A stretch of 64,000 nucleotides of DNA from Ampelocalamus luodianensis (taxonomy: Eukaryota; Streptophyta; Magnoliopsida; Poales; Poaceae). Below are positions 22,007 through 34,700 of this stretch, in pieces. Every line of letters begins with the position of its first letter. The stretch's first letter is position 1. The DNA lies in assembly GCA_036346255.1 (NCBI GenBank), contig CM070624.1, forward strand, positions 14,292,626 to 14,356,625, in the 5' to 3' direction. Under the pieces are notes generated by a model. It was not told where the DNA came from. It worked only from the letters and a program-made list of their open reading frames with translations, and ran no database searches. Both the position numbers and the translations under genes were made by a program.

Positions 22007-25000
22007 CATGTCGTCAGTATATATCTGTGTCAATCAATCTATTTGGTTCTTTTCCGTCACTACTGGCTGTTTTGCTTATGAAGGTTGGAACTTTCACATA
22101 CTACTGACTATATTGCTTATGAAGTTTTGTACTTTCACTTTAAAAATGTATGGACTTGAAACCATTCAGTGCTATCAGGCTATCAGCTATGGACTGTAGT
22201 CTAAAAGAATCAGGGGAAACCTGAAAAAGAAAGAGGGCAGTTTTGGCCTTGAACTAGTAGAGCATTCGAGATGGTCATGAACTACTGATAGCTTATCGAT
22301 CTTGGTCAACTTTAGATGTAGTCCTTTTTTATGAATCATAATCATGATGATAGTGCACCACCTTTTCCGCGGATCTTGTACTAGATTGTATGCTTGCGTA
22401 TTAATGCCCCCATATACTTCTGAACAAATTAGATCTCAGATCTTGTTAGGTCACTAGTCGAATTCTACCTTACACTATCCAGGGACCAACAATAGTTGCC
22501 CAGCTAATGGTTTACTTAATTCCAAACCAAATGCCTCAATACTTCACTCATGATGCAAGAATACGATACTAACATAAGACTGCCGTATCAAACTTTCAGG
22601 ATAGTAACAAGATCAGGTAAGAGCTGCTGAAACAATAAGAAACAAGAAAGATCAGGGCCAATGGCCATACCTGAAAGGGAGCAAAGGATATTAAGAAATT
22701 CATTTGGTGTGCTTCATGTCATCAGCTATGCACAGAAGCAATCTGAAGAAAATTCCCAAACAGTTCGAACCGAAAGGGACTACGGAATTTTCTTATGAGT
22801 TACTACGTTGATTTGAGATGTCCGTTGAAAGAGAAGGAAGCGATAGTGCGATGCTTTTGAGTCTTGTCCATGCGCCTGATATGGGCCGTATTTGTTGAAT
22901 GCATATGTAGCCTTACAGGTATAACTGGCCCCGGAAGAATCAATTTTCTTTATGAACTTATGTTTTTAAACAAATAACAATAGCTTCATTACAAAAAAAT
23001 TGCAATGTCGATGTAAAATCACACCTATTTATGTACAACTAGCAGAGTGTTCATGCGTTGCAACGGAAATACAAACTTTGCCACGAGACAATATGAAGCA
23101 CGTGCCATGACTGCTGCTCACCTTAGTGATTTCTCTAGATTGATCATGTGCATGTTCGCAGCACTTTTTGAGACTCTATAAAATTACAAATGTTGTGGGT
23201 TCAAATTAAATCACAAAAAAGGTTGTGCTTCATCCGTTCACAATGATATGAAACAAAAAAAAATTACTTTTAAATGTCTCCCATGGATAGTTGGATACCT
23301 TCACGTGAGAAAGGATTAACATAAGCACGCCAATTTTTTGTTTAACAACTAGGCACCACCGCTTATCTACAAAGATACATTAGTATAGTCAATCTCTTCT
23401 TCACATCCGAAGAGCTACCTGCTGTCTACTAATCACTCATCAAGACAGTTCGAGAGGAAAAGGAATAATACCATGGACATGAATAGTCTTCTCACAAATG
23501 CAAACATGGCCACTCTGGGTGTAAGAGCATGGATTTTAGAACAAAAATGCCCCTTGACAACTGATCAACTATTGTATTCTCAAGAATTAGATTGCCGTCC
23601 TTGACCTTTGAAAGTCAGATAAGAAACTATAATTTTGTTAGCATAAGAAAGTTTCATTAGCATGTGGCAAAAGTACAAGATTGTGAAGAGATAAACTAAA
23701 AGTTTCATTCAATAACTATTTTGTGAGGGAAGCTGAGCTTGATGTCTTTTTGCGGCTTGCATTTGGATATAGTCCTCCTTGAACTCTGTAGGGTAGGGTC
23801 GTTCTAGTGTCTCGCAAATTCAACCATATCCTCTATCTTTCTGGGAGTTAAGAAAAAAGATAACAAGCATCAACAATATTGGAATACCTAAAGAAAACCC
23901 CTGGAAACTTAAGTAGCAATATTTGGACACATATTATGAACTGTATTATCATGCAAAAAAAAAAACATATGAGCTACCAAGTCTTATATGGAGTGAAACA
24001 TACAACAAACTAATTTAATCAAGGGAAAGGTACTCAATCAAACATTCATATATTTGACTGCAAAAGTAATGCTCCTCTGGTCTTTAACATGAGATAGAGA
24101 TCAATTATTGTGCTTCATTATAGTTTACTATTCCAAAAGAATTTCAGTGAACCATGTTTGTTCTCTTCATTCAAATAGCTGGACATACAAAATACTCGAA
24201 TTTGAAACTATGCATCTACATGCACACATAATCTCCATTGTATCAACCAAAGCACTCACAAAGATATAAAATTTTAGTTTTTCGACATTCCATGCAAAAA
24301 AGGCAGATTTTCATTGCATCCATTGAAGCTTTCATTGCATATTACAAGCATCCCTTTGCAAAAAAAAGGCACCTTCATACCACTGTGATGAATCAAGAAT
24401 GTTCACAAAACCTTTATCACAAGTACATATATCCAAAGCGTTGTTTCCATGGAGTTAATAATGTAGATTTATGCTTAATGTGATACAGATATACAATAAA
24501 ATAGTGAATAATCTACCATGGAAAAAATAAAATGACCAAAAAACTTGACATATGCCTATAATAAAGCATGTTTATTACTTCATGAAAATAAGCCATTACT
24601 CAAGAATTCAAATAAAGCCTCTGTCCTACTGTTTGTTGTTAACATATAAATAATATTCTCATTAGATTCTCCATTTCACTGTATCCAATACATATACTGC
24701 TTCTGCCTTCAAGGATACAATTCCATATAAGGATGATACAACCTCTATACATCTAGGAGGCCCTGTGTGGGAGTAGTACTAACCATAATAAGGATCCAAA
24801 GTACAAGTTTCAACTTCAGACTCACATTGCTCAAAGGATCAATTTGCTTCCAAACATCAAATATGGAGAGTTTTCTGAGAATATTCTCTATCCGTTAACA
24901 ATGCCTTGGAGCATCTAACAGTAGAAGACTTAATTTGCATGTCCCAAGAGTAGTTCTAATTGGTTCCAATATTCATAATTGCTACATTTTTACAGTGCCC

Positions 25001-25312
25001 AGGAGATAAAAATCAAAGTGCCTAACAACCAAAAGGAGTCAATACAACGAGGAAATAACATGTACATATGTAAGTAATTATGTAGATACCTTTGGGTGAT
25101 CCCAGGACCATTATTGGATGCCCCAAATCTTGAATCATGCCAATTTGGATTTCATAATTGAGTTGTCAGAAGATTTTCATTGATTTCATAATTGAGTGCC
25201 CGTGCGTTGCTACGAAACAACCACACGTACAAAGATGTGTCCATCCTAAGAGAAGTTCATTAATGGAAAAATTCAATTAATCTCAAACAACATCCATTTC
25301 AATTCATATTGA
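22007..25312. other. AT-rich intergenic region, no gene recognised
   Basis: Only short ORFs (up to 81 codons at 24238-24483), none with a recognisable motif. It contains two sequences resembling minus-oriented Helitron 3' ends, listed separately. Confidence 0.45.
23039..23066 (-). repeat. Helitron-like 3' terminus
   Basis: On the minus strand the sequence reads a CCGTTGCAACGCATGA hairpin-forming stretch and ends in CTAG followed by T. This is the pattern of plant Helitron 3' ends and is closely related to the end at 39212. I could not find a matching 5' end nearby. The related motif AGTGCCCGTGCGTTGCTACG at 25195-25214 lacks the CTAG. Confidence 0.5.
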
Positions 25313-25320
25313 GTTATTAC

Positions 25321-25568
25321 TAGACCTGTTCATGGGTGGCTCGGCTCGGTCAAGACTTGATTTCTAGCCTGAAATCCCGTTGTAATTAATAAAAATAATA
25401 AAAACTATTTCTTTTATTCTTGGAATGAATTAAATATTACTTTTTATTCCCAAAGGAATTAAAATAATATATTTAATTCAGAAAATGAATTTTTGGGCCA
25501 GACTGGGCTCAGACCAGGCCGTTCTAGGTTGGGCTTTTCAGGCCCAGCCCAACGTTTGAACAGGTCTA
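25321..25568. mobile_element. hAT-type MITE
   Basis: 248 bp with a 12-bp perfect terminal inverted repeat TAGACCTGTTCA at both ends. The inner arms are complementary (GGGC and GGCTC blocks around an AT-rich centre). The 8-bp flanks GTTATTAC and GCTGTCAC match at five positions and differ only by transitions, consistent with an aged 8-bp hAT target duplication. There is no coding capacity. Confidence 0.75.
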
Positions 25569-25576
25569 GCTGTCAC

Positions 25577-27237
25577 ACAAAGGTGTATACAAGTACCATA
25601 ATAGCGAATATCAGCTACTACTCTTTAGAACAAAGTGTCCAAAAACAAAATTCAGGCAACAAGATTTCTTGATTCTAGGTAGCTAACCCAAAGAAATCAT
25701 ATGGTTAGAAATTCAGGTTTAAGAGTGGTAAAATATGTAATTGATGGAAGAGATAACGACAACTCACCTGATTTCTATCGCTCAATATCTGATGAGGCCA
25801 TGAGGGGCATCTACAGAGGTTAGAGGGGAAAATAATTAAACAATACATTTCAAATAACGCACATTTTGAGTGCCCTTCAAATAGTGCATCGAATTGGTAT
25901 TTGCATGTGACCATTATTTGAAAAAAAAACTACTTAATATTCTAAAAAAACTACTTGATGAAGACAAGGAAACTCACGTCTTATTTAGAATTGGAAGGCC
26001 AACCTCCTCTACAAGATAACATACATTGGATCATCAACTATTCCGCAACAAATTCTTCTATCGACATGAACAATATTCTAGAATCTGTGAAACTCGTAAG
26101 TTCTAGAAATGATGGATCTTGAAAACAAAATATTAGTAGTGTTAGAGTTATGTATTTTATTGATATGCTGCTTGAACTGTAGTAAGTCAATCACATATGT
26201 TTAACAATGATTGGCATAAGGAAATCAAACCTTGGTAATGACAAGTTCAAGATGAAGAGATTTGTTTGTAGACACAAACTCTGTTTCTGATGAGCCAATT
26301 AAAGGAGAGTTAGGAAATTACCCTGTTGTGCAAGTGGTGATGGAAATTAGAACATAGGCAAGGCCTTTGGCAAGATATTGTAAGGTGCTTTTATCTTGGT
26401 GATACTTTCATACCACAAGGTAAAACACAAAATTTCTGATGTAAATGTTAGGTATTTGACTTAACAGTGCAATCAAGCAAAAAGAAATATAAAGATCTCC
26501 CTATGTGGAAGAATATAAAAAGAAGAAATATATGCGCCAATACAAACCGAAACAGTGGAAGCCAATTATTATTAAACAACTAAAATCTCCATTCTATTTT
26601 TTTAAAAAATATCACTCTGCAATTGTAAGATGCCTATGCTCTGAAAAGAAAATAACATGTACTATTCAATCAACAATTATCGGTTTTGGTTCCCAATTCA
26701 ATTGAATTCCACTGTAATGCCTTGACGCCTTACTGATTCTACCAAAGTAATTGTAACTAGACTAGTTGAATGGTCACCCTTTTACGGCTCAATTTAATTC
26801 ATGTATCTGTATATTAGTCGGTATGTATAACAACTTTTGATACGAGCTCTTAATTGTTGTAAAATTGTTAAGAACCTTGTGATGAGCTATGATTGTATCA
26901 AGTGTTCCTATGTAATTACTCTTTGGTTTATTACCTTCTTGACATGTTCATCTATCATTGTGTAAATTGGTTTGGCTGCATCTACATAATACTGCTTGCT
27001 TTTACATAAAAAATTGTAGTTCAGAATGATGAGATCAATTTTCTAGTTCTTGTGATTGTGAGAGATAAATTGTAATTATGAATAGATGTGTCTTTGCACT
27101 TGTGAATGCTGGCTTGCTACGAAGCTGATAGTTCCCTTTTGCCTATTTTTGTGTCAAGATTGATTATCACTATAATTTGCTCGGCTCTGTTGTTTTTTCT
27201 TCTTATTTTAACTATTTTTGTAATAATTGTTTGTCTT
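25577..27237. other. AT-rich intergenic region, nothing recognised
   Basis: No ORF with a domain and no structured repeat found in 1.6 kb. Confidence 0.45.
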
Positions 27238-27246
27238 AATAATTAT

Positions 27247-27405
27247 GGGAGATTCAATTATTTGCCACTGCCAAAGATATGCAAATTCAGGATTTGCCCA
27301 CTTATGTGTCTATGACATGTGGCCCCGGGACCTAGATGTCATTCACACATGGAGTGACAAATTCTGAAATCCACATATTTGCAGTGGCAAATAACTGATT
27401 ATCCC
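27247..27405. mobile_element. MITE with 9-bp target duplication (Mutator-like)
   Basis: 159 bp. The left end reads GGGAGATTCAATTATTTGCC and the right end is its imperfect reverse complement (GGGATAATCAGTTATTTGCC), continuing as a matching arm of about 30 bp. Both sides carry the identical 9-mer AATAATTAT (27238-27246 and 27406-27414), the size made by Mutator-like transposases. No coding capacity. Confidence 0.85.
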
Positions 27406-27423
27406 AATAATTATTTATTGTTG

Positions 27424-27675
27424 ATTGTCGTTAATTACATTAACCACGGTCAATTTGTCGTTAAATACCGTTAGTTGTCGTTAAATGTCGTTAGTTATCG
27501 TCACTTGTTATTAACTGTCGTTAGTTGTCGTCACTTGTCGTTACTTATCGTCACTTGTTAATTACAGTTAGTTGTTGTCAAATTCATTATAATAATTGTT
27601 TTTCATAATTATTTGTTGTGATATATGTTTATTAGTCATCGTTAATTATCGTCAACTGTCGTTAGTTGCCGTTAA
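27424..27675. repeat. Degenerate (GTTAGTTGTC)-like minisatellite
   Basis: Many tandem variants of a ~10-bp unit with core TTGTCGTTA or TATCGTCACT run from about 27424 to 27560 and resume at 27635-27675. Units differ by substitutions and small length changes. Confidence 0.75.
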
Positions 27676-27899
27676 ACAATATTAATTGCATTAAACTGTA
27701 TCAAACAAGCCATTACTATCCTCAGGGGTATTTTAGACATTTCTCATCTCAGAAGCTGCAGCCAGCCTATCTAAAAACTAGACAGCTAAACATCAAACCA
27801 GAAAAACCCAGCTATTTAACCCACAACCAAAAAATCTTACAGCACAATCAAAACCACTTTTCAGAAAAACCCAACATTCCAAAGAGACCCTTAGTGGGG

Positions 27900-28079
27900 A
27901 AGATGTGTGAATGCCCAATGTCCAAAGGATCTGTAGAGTTAGCCCAAAATTTGAGAGCCCATTGTTTCCGTGCCTCCTGCGGCCTATAACAGGAAGCCCA
28001 TAAAGGGTATTAGTCTCGTGATTCTCGTCCCACCCGTTTCCGTGCTCCTATAAACTCTCTTTTTCTGGCACTCCGCCTC
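27900..28079 (+). promoter_or_regulatory. UPF2 promoter with site-II-like motifs and TATA box
   Basis: A TATAAA lies at 28049-28054, about 30 bp before a pyrimidine-rich start region (CTCCGCCTCCCCTTCCCC). Upstream, GCCCA motifs (TGGGC on the minus strand) occur at 27913, 27942, 27957 and 27996. Such site-II elements are bound by TCP factors in plant housekeeping and translation genes (family knowledge). The transcription start is inferred. Confidence 0.55.
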
Positions 28080-28144
28080 CCCTTCCCCAGCCCTCTTTGT
28101 CCGACTCCGACCGAGCCCTCGTCGGGAATCGCCGCCCCCAGACG
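28080..28144 (+). other. UPF2: UPF2 non-coding first exon (5' UTR)
   Basis: A C/T-rich leader ends at a donor site GACG|GTACGC (28144/28145). The matching acceptor TTGGCAG|CT is at 28740/28741, giving a 596-bp leader intron. The exon start is an estimate from the TATA box. Confidence 0.55.
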
Positions 28145-28746
28145 GTACGCCTCTACTCTCCTTTCCGCCCGGGCTCACTGCTCATAGTACCGGCACCGAT
28201 TTTTTGCCCAGCGGCCGCGACGTATTCCCCCGTTCGGTTCGAGAGCGCCCTCTCGCTGCGGCATCACCTTTTCCGTTTTTGATTTTTTATTCAGTTTTCG
28301 ATTTTTTTTATTCTCGCGGTGATGCAGCTCAAATCGGCGGTTTATTTCGGTCCCTTGTGGTTTGATTTAACCGTATGTGTATTAAACATAGCGATTCCAC
28401 TCACCACCTCTCTCACTGTTTAAAAATTGGGGAAAGTGGCTGTGGTTCGTCACCGGCATTTACGCACTAGTTTGCTCATTCCAGTTATTGTCGTTAGGTT
28501 TCTAGCTGAGTAGATGGTGAGCTGTGCTGTATTATTTGGAGGGCTCATACTTCATACACTTCGCTCAGTTATTTGTTTTGGAGTGCTTCTGCTTGTTCTA
28601 ATCTAGAGAGATCGCATTTCCGTAGGTGGGCATTACGAAGTTTTATTTGTTATCATACCTATAAAAGAGTTTACTAATTACTACTTGACTATTTCAGCAA
28701 AATACGGGTGCTAATGTGCCATTGTGTATTTGCTTGGCAGCTTTGC

Positions 28747-28776
28747 ATGATTGTCCACATTTGGCTTGTTAAATAA
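28747..28776 (+). CDS. Upstream ORF in the UPF2 leader
   Basis: An ATG six bases into the second leader exon opens nine codons (MIVHIWLVK) and a TAA at 28774-28776. The stop is one base before the UPF2 ATG at 28778. The uORF start context is poor (T at -3, A at +4). The main ATG has A at -3 and G at +4, a strong context. The arrangement predicts that UPF2 translation depends on leaky scanning past this uORF. Whether the uORF is translated is unknown. Confidence 0.55.
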   Translation: MIVHIWLVK

Positions 28777-28777
28777 A

Positions 28778-31700
28778 ATGGAGCAGATGGAAAATGAGAT
28801 CGGGGAGGGAAAAAAGCAGGATGAGGAGGCCCATCATAGCAAGCAAGATGATGAGGTGATTACGGTAGAACTCAAGTAATGTCATGAAATGAGTAGTTTC
28901 AAATCTGTATAACAGTCTTCCTGATATTTTATTGATGTTGCAACTTTGTACTAAAAAATTGGTAATTTATGCCCTGTTACTCTCTTCATTACATCCTCTT
29001 GATGATGTTCACTTGACCATCAATGTACAAGATAAGTTACCCCCTGCATACTTTCACACTTTACCTGCATGGATGATTCTTAATTCAGTTGTGCAAATGG
29101 ATTTGCATTATGCTCAAATACGGGAGAGTAGAGTCTTGTGGTTATGGTTATGGTTGTGATCACGGTAGCCTCAAATGGAGCTGCAAGGTAGTACTAGGAG
29201 CCAAACCTGTATGCTGAGCAACAATTTTAATACCCCATGTCTTCCCATTTTCTTTTTGTCTTCAGCCTTCAACTTTTCATTTGGCAGCTACTTGCTGTTA
29301 TTAGAGTCTTGACCATGAAGCAACATGACGTTACTAGTGAAGTGCAGGCTTCTTAAATAACATGCGAAGAAGTATTATTTCAAAATACACCAGGGCAGAT
29401 GAAAAAGTGATATCAAGACCTTGTAGATGCTTGAACCCAGAAAAATTAACTTTGCCAAGCAAACTAGTCTACTATGGCTAGAAAATCGTTGCCTCGCTGA
29501 GAGAGCCAAATCGGCCCTCCTGCGCTGGCAAACTTGCAACTGAAGCAAAGGGAGTTGTCCAATGCCACTTTTCTGGTCCAAGCATAACCCCCAACAACAC
29601 GCTAAAGTACAGAGCAACCACCATCCTTGGCAGTTGGCACCCTCGACAATAAGTCCTCTGCCATCTGCGGCCTTGGCAAGGAGCCCACCTCGAGGAGCAG
29701 CTGGTGTATGTCAAGGATCTGTTACGGTGCCCAAGCCCATCAGTGGTCATCTGCTACCGTGATTGCCTATAGAGGAGCCGCTGCAGCCAACCATTGTTAA
29801 GGACTGTCTGCTGCCTTTGCTTGTCAGCACGATGCCCATCCATCTAACAACCGCTGGCACCGATTGTGGAGGACCACTGCCATGCCAATTTCTAGTCAAT
29901 GTGCCATCGCTAACAGGATGTGAGAAACAGCTGCTGCTTGCCCCTTCTTGCTTATACAATTTGACCGTCATTGCTCGCCCGCCACCCAAGGAGCCAAATG
30001 TAATCAAATATTCATATGCTGCCATATCCTGAGGAAGTGTGGATTGAATTATTGAATAACCTCAATATCTAGTGAATAAATGGGATTAAAAGTTGTGAAG
30101 ATTAATGTTCAATACTAAAAAATAAAAATGTATTTGGATTTTGCACTAGCATAGCTAGTTGAACCAAACAGTAAACCTTAGATGGGCTGTACCACTATAG
30201 TCCAAATTGGTTTGGTTTCCCTTGCTTGGCTAAGCATGGTGACAAAAGGTCCAAACTCCAAACGCAACCTATATGAATGGAGTCCAGGTCCAACTTTGAA
30301 GCTTTACAGTGTATGCTAGGTTTGAGAGCAAGCTATTAAGGCTAGTTACCTAATATTATTTGGTGTAAAATCTCTCCTATTGCCACTTTCATACCATGTG
30401 ACCAAGTTATCCTAATTCCTTGTGAGCACAGAGTACATGTTGTCGAAGAGTAAGAATACCCTGACAAATAAACTTTTACAAATATTGGATACAAGTCATT
30501 CAATCTATTTTGGGAATTGGAAATGAATAAACCATATTGTCTTATCACTTTTCCTTGTTCTCAGATGTCACGTACAGGCGGTATTTATAGTGGTACTATT
30601 TACAAGGAAATGACATCTAATCTAAGCTCTTGAGGGGTAGTTGGAACTTGGATAGGCTCTAGGGGCAACTTGGTCAATTCTTCTGAGCAGTCCCTTTCAG
30701 ATGATGTCTGTGAAGATTAACGTTAATCATAGTAACTTAGTAAGTGAATCAACAGCTAATGACATGTTAGAGTTGGGGTTTAGCGTTATAGGCGTCGTGA
30801 GCATTATGATTCCTTTGGAGTGGGCGTATGAGGCAGATTGTCTCTACGCATGACTAGATTTATTTCTGGTGGATTCACCAAAATGGGCAAATTATCACTA
30901 CTAGCGTAACGGCAGGGGCGAATTATAGGGTGTCAGTTTTGCGAATGTAGATCACGGCTATGTAATTATCAAAGCCTCCAAACCTGTAAAACCAAGAAAA
31001 CAAAAACCTGTTTTGGCAATATTACATATTACACTATTAAATGAAACGCCTTACCCGCTTAACTTCCTTTCTCTCACATCTTTAAAAGCTTGGGTGAAAG
31101 AGAATCTACGAGTGATTGCATATATTGCAATCTTTGTAGTGCTTCAAGTTCAAAATGTTTGATTTATCCTAAATATTGATTGTCTGCAGGAGGCCCGTCT
31201 TGAAGAATACAAGAAGCATATTGATGAAAAGACTGTTCTCCGCCTGAGTAACCTAAAATCTGAGAGGCCTGGTACTTTAATTTTTCTTTGAGTAATGGCT
31301 ATTCCATGGAAGTCATTGTGATCATTTAGTCTCCAATGGGTGTTGAGGGTTTAATGAGTTTCAACCTGGACAAACTGTTATATTACATTTCTGCATTGCA
31401 TACCATTTAAATGAAGTTCAAAAGATTTTTTGATTTGTACAACTTGTTTGGTAGAAAAGTTGGTTTCTACTACGTGCAAGAAAAGTTTATTGAGGCACAT
31501 GAATCTTCCTATACCTAAATCAGTAACACAGTTATTTATGTGCAACGCAACAATGCATACCCATGAAAGTGTGTATGTGGTGTCCTAAAAATTAAGAAAC
31601 AGAACTGTTATGGAGGCAGGGTAGAAAGGGTTATAGTTGTTATTTTAAGAAACAGACCTGTTTGGAGTTCTAGCCATGTTTAACTAAGAAGCCCTACTCA

Positions 31701-34700
31701 AATTGGAGGCTTGGAGCTACTGCACTGTTCATGTAGCTAATTCATATATGCAAGCTCAAATATTCCATCTCTCTTCAAATTGTTTTTCACTTTTCGTTGC
31801 AGCTAACATCCATATAGGAGAATTCCTTTTGGACCAGATGTTCAGTGATTTCCATAGCTTATAATAAGACATCTTTTAGTTCACTGTGGCTATGCGAGCA
31901 ACCTAATGTGTGTGCCTACTGGAACTATCTCCATGTCTGTGTTTATTTCCTTTTATTTTTCTAGCAATACTATTTTGTATCAGAGATGATAATTAATGTT
32001 TTGCGGAGCTCAATCTTGAATAGACATATTTCAATCTTGACATTTGGAATACATGAATTATGACGTCACGTGACCAATCGTTCATTTCAGATGCGAATTA
32101 CCTTAGGACTCTTGATTCCAGTATTAAGCGCAATACAGCAGTTATCAAGAAGCTCAAAATGTTAAATGATGAACAAAAGGATGCATTAATGGAAGAATTG
32201 AAAAGTGTTAACTTAAGCAAATTTGTCAGTGAAGCAGTTTCCCATATTTGTGAGGCCAAACTTCGCTCTGCTGATGTACAAGCTGCTGTTCAGGTATAGT
32301 AGTCACAGACTCACAGTAATACTTAGTCTTAATACATTCCAAAGTATACTTAATCTGTCTTGCAGCTTTGCTCTCCATATTTTTACTATATACGCTTTCT
32401 TCCATGTACTTAAATGAGCTGTTTATTTTGTATCAAATGTGTTCTCATGCGCGGGCCTTAAATTCATATAATGGAATAACCCTCTGTTTTAAATCTTATG
32501 TAATGTAGATTTGCTCGCTGCTTCATCAAAGATACAAGGACTTCTCTCCTTGCCTTATTCAAGGACTCCTGAAAGCCTTCTTTCCTGGGAAATCTGGTGA
32601 CAATTTGGATTCAGATAGGAACTCAAGAGCCATGAAGAAGAAAAGCACGCTAAAACTTCTTATGGAACTGTATTTTGTTGGAATTGTTGAAGATGCTACT
32701 ACTTTCATAAACATTATAAAGGATCTTACGTCATTGGAGCATTTGAAGGACCGTGAAACAACTCTTACAAATTTGTCTCTCCTTGCTAGTTTTGTTCGTC
32801 AAGGAAAATTTTTCCTTGGATTGCAACAACATGGGCTAGAAGCTTATGATGAGGTCAGCCAAATTTAAGTTTCATCATCATGTATTAGCTGATCATACAA
32901 AAAAAAATGACAAAGGTATCATAGTTATCAAGGCGTCGCCTAGGCGACGCCTAGGCGTCCTGGCGCTCCAGGGTGGACGCTAGGGGTCATCGCCTAGGTC
33001 ATAGCAGTTAGGCGAGCGACTGTACTTCTAGGCGTCCTGGCGGACGATTAGGCGTCCTAAGTGGAGGATTAGGCGTCCAGGCTGCACCTGTATTGATGTT
33101 TTGTGATGTCTGCTGTGCAGAATCAGATTTGGAGTATTGGATACTGGCATATTGCTGATCATTGTTCAGGATACAAGTATTCAGGTTTGGAGTTTTAGAA
33201 TATTTGGAGTATTGGATACTGCTGATCATTGTTCAGGATCCTATTTTCCTGCCATTGTCTAATCATTGCCTAGGCGCCTCGCCTCGCCTCGCCTTGTCGC
33301 CGTGACAACATAGGGTGGTATATCTGTAGTAATTTAGTAATATTCCATGTGGCCATGAGGCTACATGCTCAAATATGCAGACATTCGGGATCCCTCTAAA
33401 ATAATTGGGCCTCGCCTTGTCTCCGTGACAACATAGGGTGGTATATCTGTAGTAATTTAGTAATATTCCATGTGGCCATGAGGTTACATGCTCAAATATG
33501 CAGACATTCGGGATCCCTCTAAAATAATTGGGAAGATAATTTGATCAATGTCTTTCTATATTCATATTCATGGGGAAAATCTGCAGGCATTCAAATGGAG
33601 CTTTACTGATAGCACAATTATGTATGCATAAGTGATAAGTTTTATTCTGCTGGCATGCCATGCCATCATGAGCAACATGCTTACCCTTTCTTAGGTTTAT
33701 TACTGTTACCTGTAATTAGTTCTTTCAGTCGCCTGTTTTGTTCTGCAACAATGTAACTGTACAGTGTTAACTACTTGTGACTACTGACGACATTTGTTCT
33801 ATATGCTGCAGTTCTTTATGGGCCTTAATGTTACTGCTGATCAGAAGAAGTTCTTCAAGAAAGCCTTGAGCTCTTACTATGATGCAGCAGCTGAAATTCT
33901 CCAGTCAGAACATGTGGTAACTATTTTTTTTATTAACGTGATGTTGTTAGGCTAATCTTTTACTTGTTATTGTTTCACTATACGTATTACACTACCATCT
34001 CATGCATAACTCACAACTATCTCCACTATGCAGTCTCTTCGTGTAATGGAGTCAGAAAATGCAAAAATTTTAAATGCCAAAGGCGAACTAAGTAATGAGA
34101 ATACCGCCTCATATGAGAAGCTTCGGAAATCTTTTGATCAGTTACTTCGTTGCGTTTCATCGTGAGTCTCTCTATCCAGCTATAACATCTTATTTTATTT
34201 ATTTATTTATTTATTGCTTTTATAGCTGCACAAGTAGCCCTTTATTTAGTTCGCTTAATTGAATATGAATTTTCTTTCAGTTCTTCACTCTTATTTTACT
34301 ACACATTCCTCTTTATTTTCTATTACAAAATTGAAGATTGTATGTTGTTCATGTGAGGAAAGGCCTAAGAGGCAAAGATATTAAGCAAACAAGAGCCTAT
34401 GATTCTGAACCACTTAATTGTTTTGGGAGATTAATATAGTGGCTAACATGGTAGTCTACAAATGGCTGACAATTTCTGATCTTGATCTTAGCTCCTTTTT
34501 TTTAAAAGTTTCTGTTAGGAAGGAAAAAACAAACTGCAGCTTTAATTATGATAGGAAAAAGTCCAGTTTACTCCCTCCAACTATCAGAAAAGTCTGGTTT
34601 ACCTCCTGAACTACAAAACCGGTTATTTAACCCCTAAACTTACGAAATCCGGTCAAAAAACCCCTCGGCCCGGTTTGAATGGATGGTTTTGCTGACGTGG

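Noticed and set aside
27424..27675. CRISPR-like array
   Set aside because: The repeated unit is short and variable with no spacers, in a plant nuclear context. It is a minisatellite.
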